Assembly (NCBI GenBank): GCA_016219765.1 | Contig: JACRKM010000099.1 | Coordinates: 1-6,845 of the forward strand | Source of the DNA: Candidatus Woesearchaeota archaeon | GTDB taxonomy: Archaea > Nanobdellota > Nanobdellia > Woesearchaeales > UBA11576 | DNA length: 6,845 bases | Direction: 5' to 3' | Shown: piece by piece, positions 6,559-6,845 of the stretch | How the letters are laid out: each line of letters opens with the position of its first letter | Numbering within the stretch: the stretch's first letter is position 1 | Program-made: the position numbers and the translations under genes | Notes under the pieces: model-generated | What the model saw: the letters and a program-made list of their open reading frames with translations, nothing else | Database searches by the model: none | What the model was told of the DNA's origin: nothing

Positions 6559-6574
6559 ATTTATATATCTTTCT
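6559..6574 (-). promoter_or_regulatory. TATA/BRE promoter of the winged-helix/scpB/zinc-ribbon unit
   Basis: ATATATAAA on the minus strand (6560-6568) is a strong TATA box, preceded by the purine-rich AGAAAG (6569-6574). Transcription should begin about 26 bases downstream of the box centre, near 6538, only a base or two before ATG 6534-6536. The mRNA is thus predicted to be leaderless or nearly so. Confidence 0.65.
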
Positions 6575-6625
6575 ATACGCCAAACACACGAAAACAGCGT
6601 TTATAGCCAGTTTAAACGATTTCTG

Positions 6626-6845
6626 TTAGATCCTTTTGAGCGCGACCATACCGAAGAGTATGAGAAATGTTCCAAACAAAAAATACACGATCATACGCCG
6701 CGACTTCGCTGCACTCGATTCATAAATTGTTGCAACGCGGCTCTGCGTGTCTCTTCGCGTGTCTCCTTCATTGCTGTGCGCATTGCTGTATTGTGTGGCT
6801 GCATTTTGTTGTTGTGCTGCGCTGGCAAGCTTTTGCAGCGTCTGA
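6626..6845 (-). CDS. C-terminal part of a tail-anchored membrane protein (partial, runs off the right edge)
   Basis: The last 72 codons of a minus-strand gene are present, ending at TAA 6626-6628. The visible part begins QTLQKLASAAQQQNAATQYS, a Gln/Ala/Asn-rich helical stretch, continues through a polar segment with several Arg and Asp residues, and ends with one hydrophobic segment (MIVYFLFGTFLILFGMVAL, residues 51-69 of the fragment) capped by KRI. Basic residues KSRR sit just before the membrane segment, which suggests a cytoplasmic N-terminal domain and a C-terminal membrane anchor. The upstream domain is outside the window, so no function can be given. The stop lies 89 bases before the next gene, which has its own promoter. 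Confidence 0.7.
   Translation of the reverse strand, partial: QTLQKLASAAQQQNAATQYSNAHSNEGDTRRDTQSRVATIYESSAAKSRRMIVYFLFGTFLILFGMVALKRI

Noticed and set aside
1..6845. CRISPR arrays, tRNA or rRNA genes, insertion sequences
   Set aside because: I saw no regularly spaced repeats, tRNA cloverleaf with a TTCRA-type arm, rRNA core sequence or transposase motif on either strand.

Overview
The window looks like a piece of an archaeal chromosome of moderate GC content, most plausibly a DPANN (Woesearchaeota- or Pacearchaeota-like) genome. The evidence is an RNase P RNA of bacterial/archaeal type, TATA/BRE-like promoter elements, one promoter so close to its start codon that the mRNA should be almost leaderless, a THUMP-domain RNA methyltransferase of the archaeal Trm14-like kind, a 57-residue CPxCG/CxxCG zinc ribbon, and ScpB and DNA gyrase A of the kinds shared by bacteria and some archaea. 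The lineage is an inference from gene content; no search was run.

Layout from the left. Bases 1 to about 78 may hold the last codons of a gene entering from the left, but the frame is ambiguous. Bases 79-257 are non-coding and carry a degenerate tandem module plus the promoter of rnpB. The RNase P RNA gene (about 258-585, + strand) is closed by a perfect 11-bp P1 helix and followed by a T-rich terminator. Every protein gene recognised after that lies on the minus strand and faces rnpB. Read in transcription order, from the right edge leftward, these are: the 3' end of a tail-anchored membrane protein (6626-6845); a conserved-looking protein of unknown function with a C-terminal winged-helix-like segment (5877-6536); scpB with a long charged tail (4855-5865); a 57-residue zinc ribbon (4670-4843); a 172-base gap holding hairpins and the probable gyrA promoter; gyrA (1915-4464); and a THUMP-methyltransferase-like gene (619-1845).

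Two transcription units are likely. The first is 6536 to 4670 (winged-helix protein, scpB, zinc ribbon), with gaps of 11 bases and a TATA box just before the first gene. The second is gyrA plus the THUMP protein, with a 69-base gap and no obvious promoter between them. Both units include a chromosome-structure gene: ScpB is an SMC-complex subunit and GyrA is a topoisomerase subunit. The THUMP protein and RNase P RNA are both RNA-related.

The points most worth a second look are the THUMP protein, which has lost both the canonical SAM-motif core and the NPPY-type catalytic motif; the apparently reduced RNase P RNA, which lacks a recognisable L15 GGU loop; scpB, which has a tail as long as its domain and no ScpA beside it; and the unannotated zinc ribbon. 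No clearly new multi-gene system is evident.
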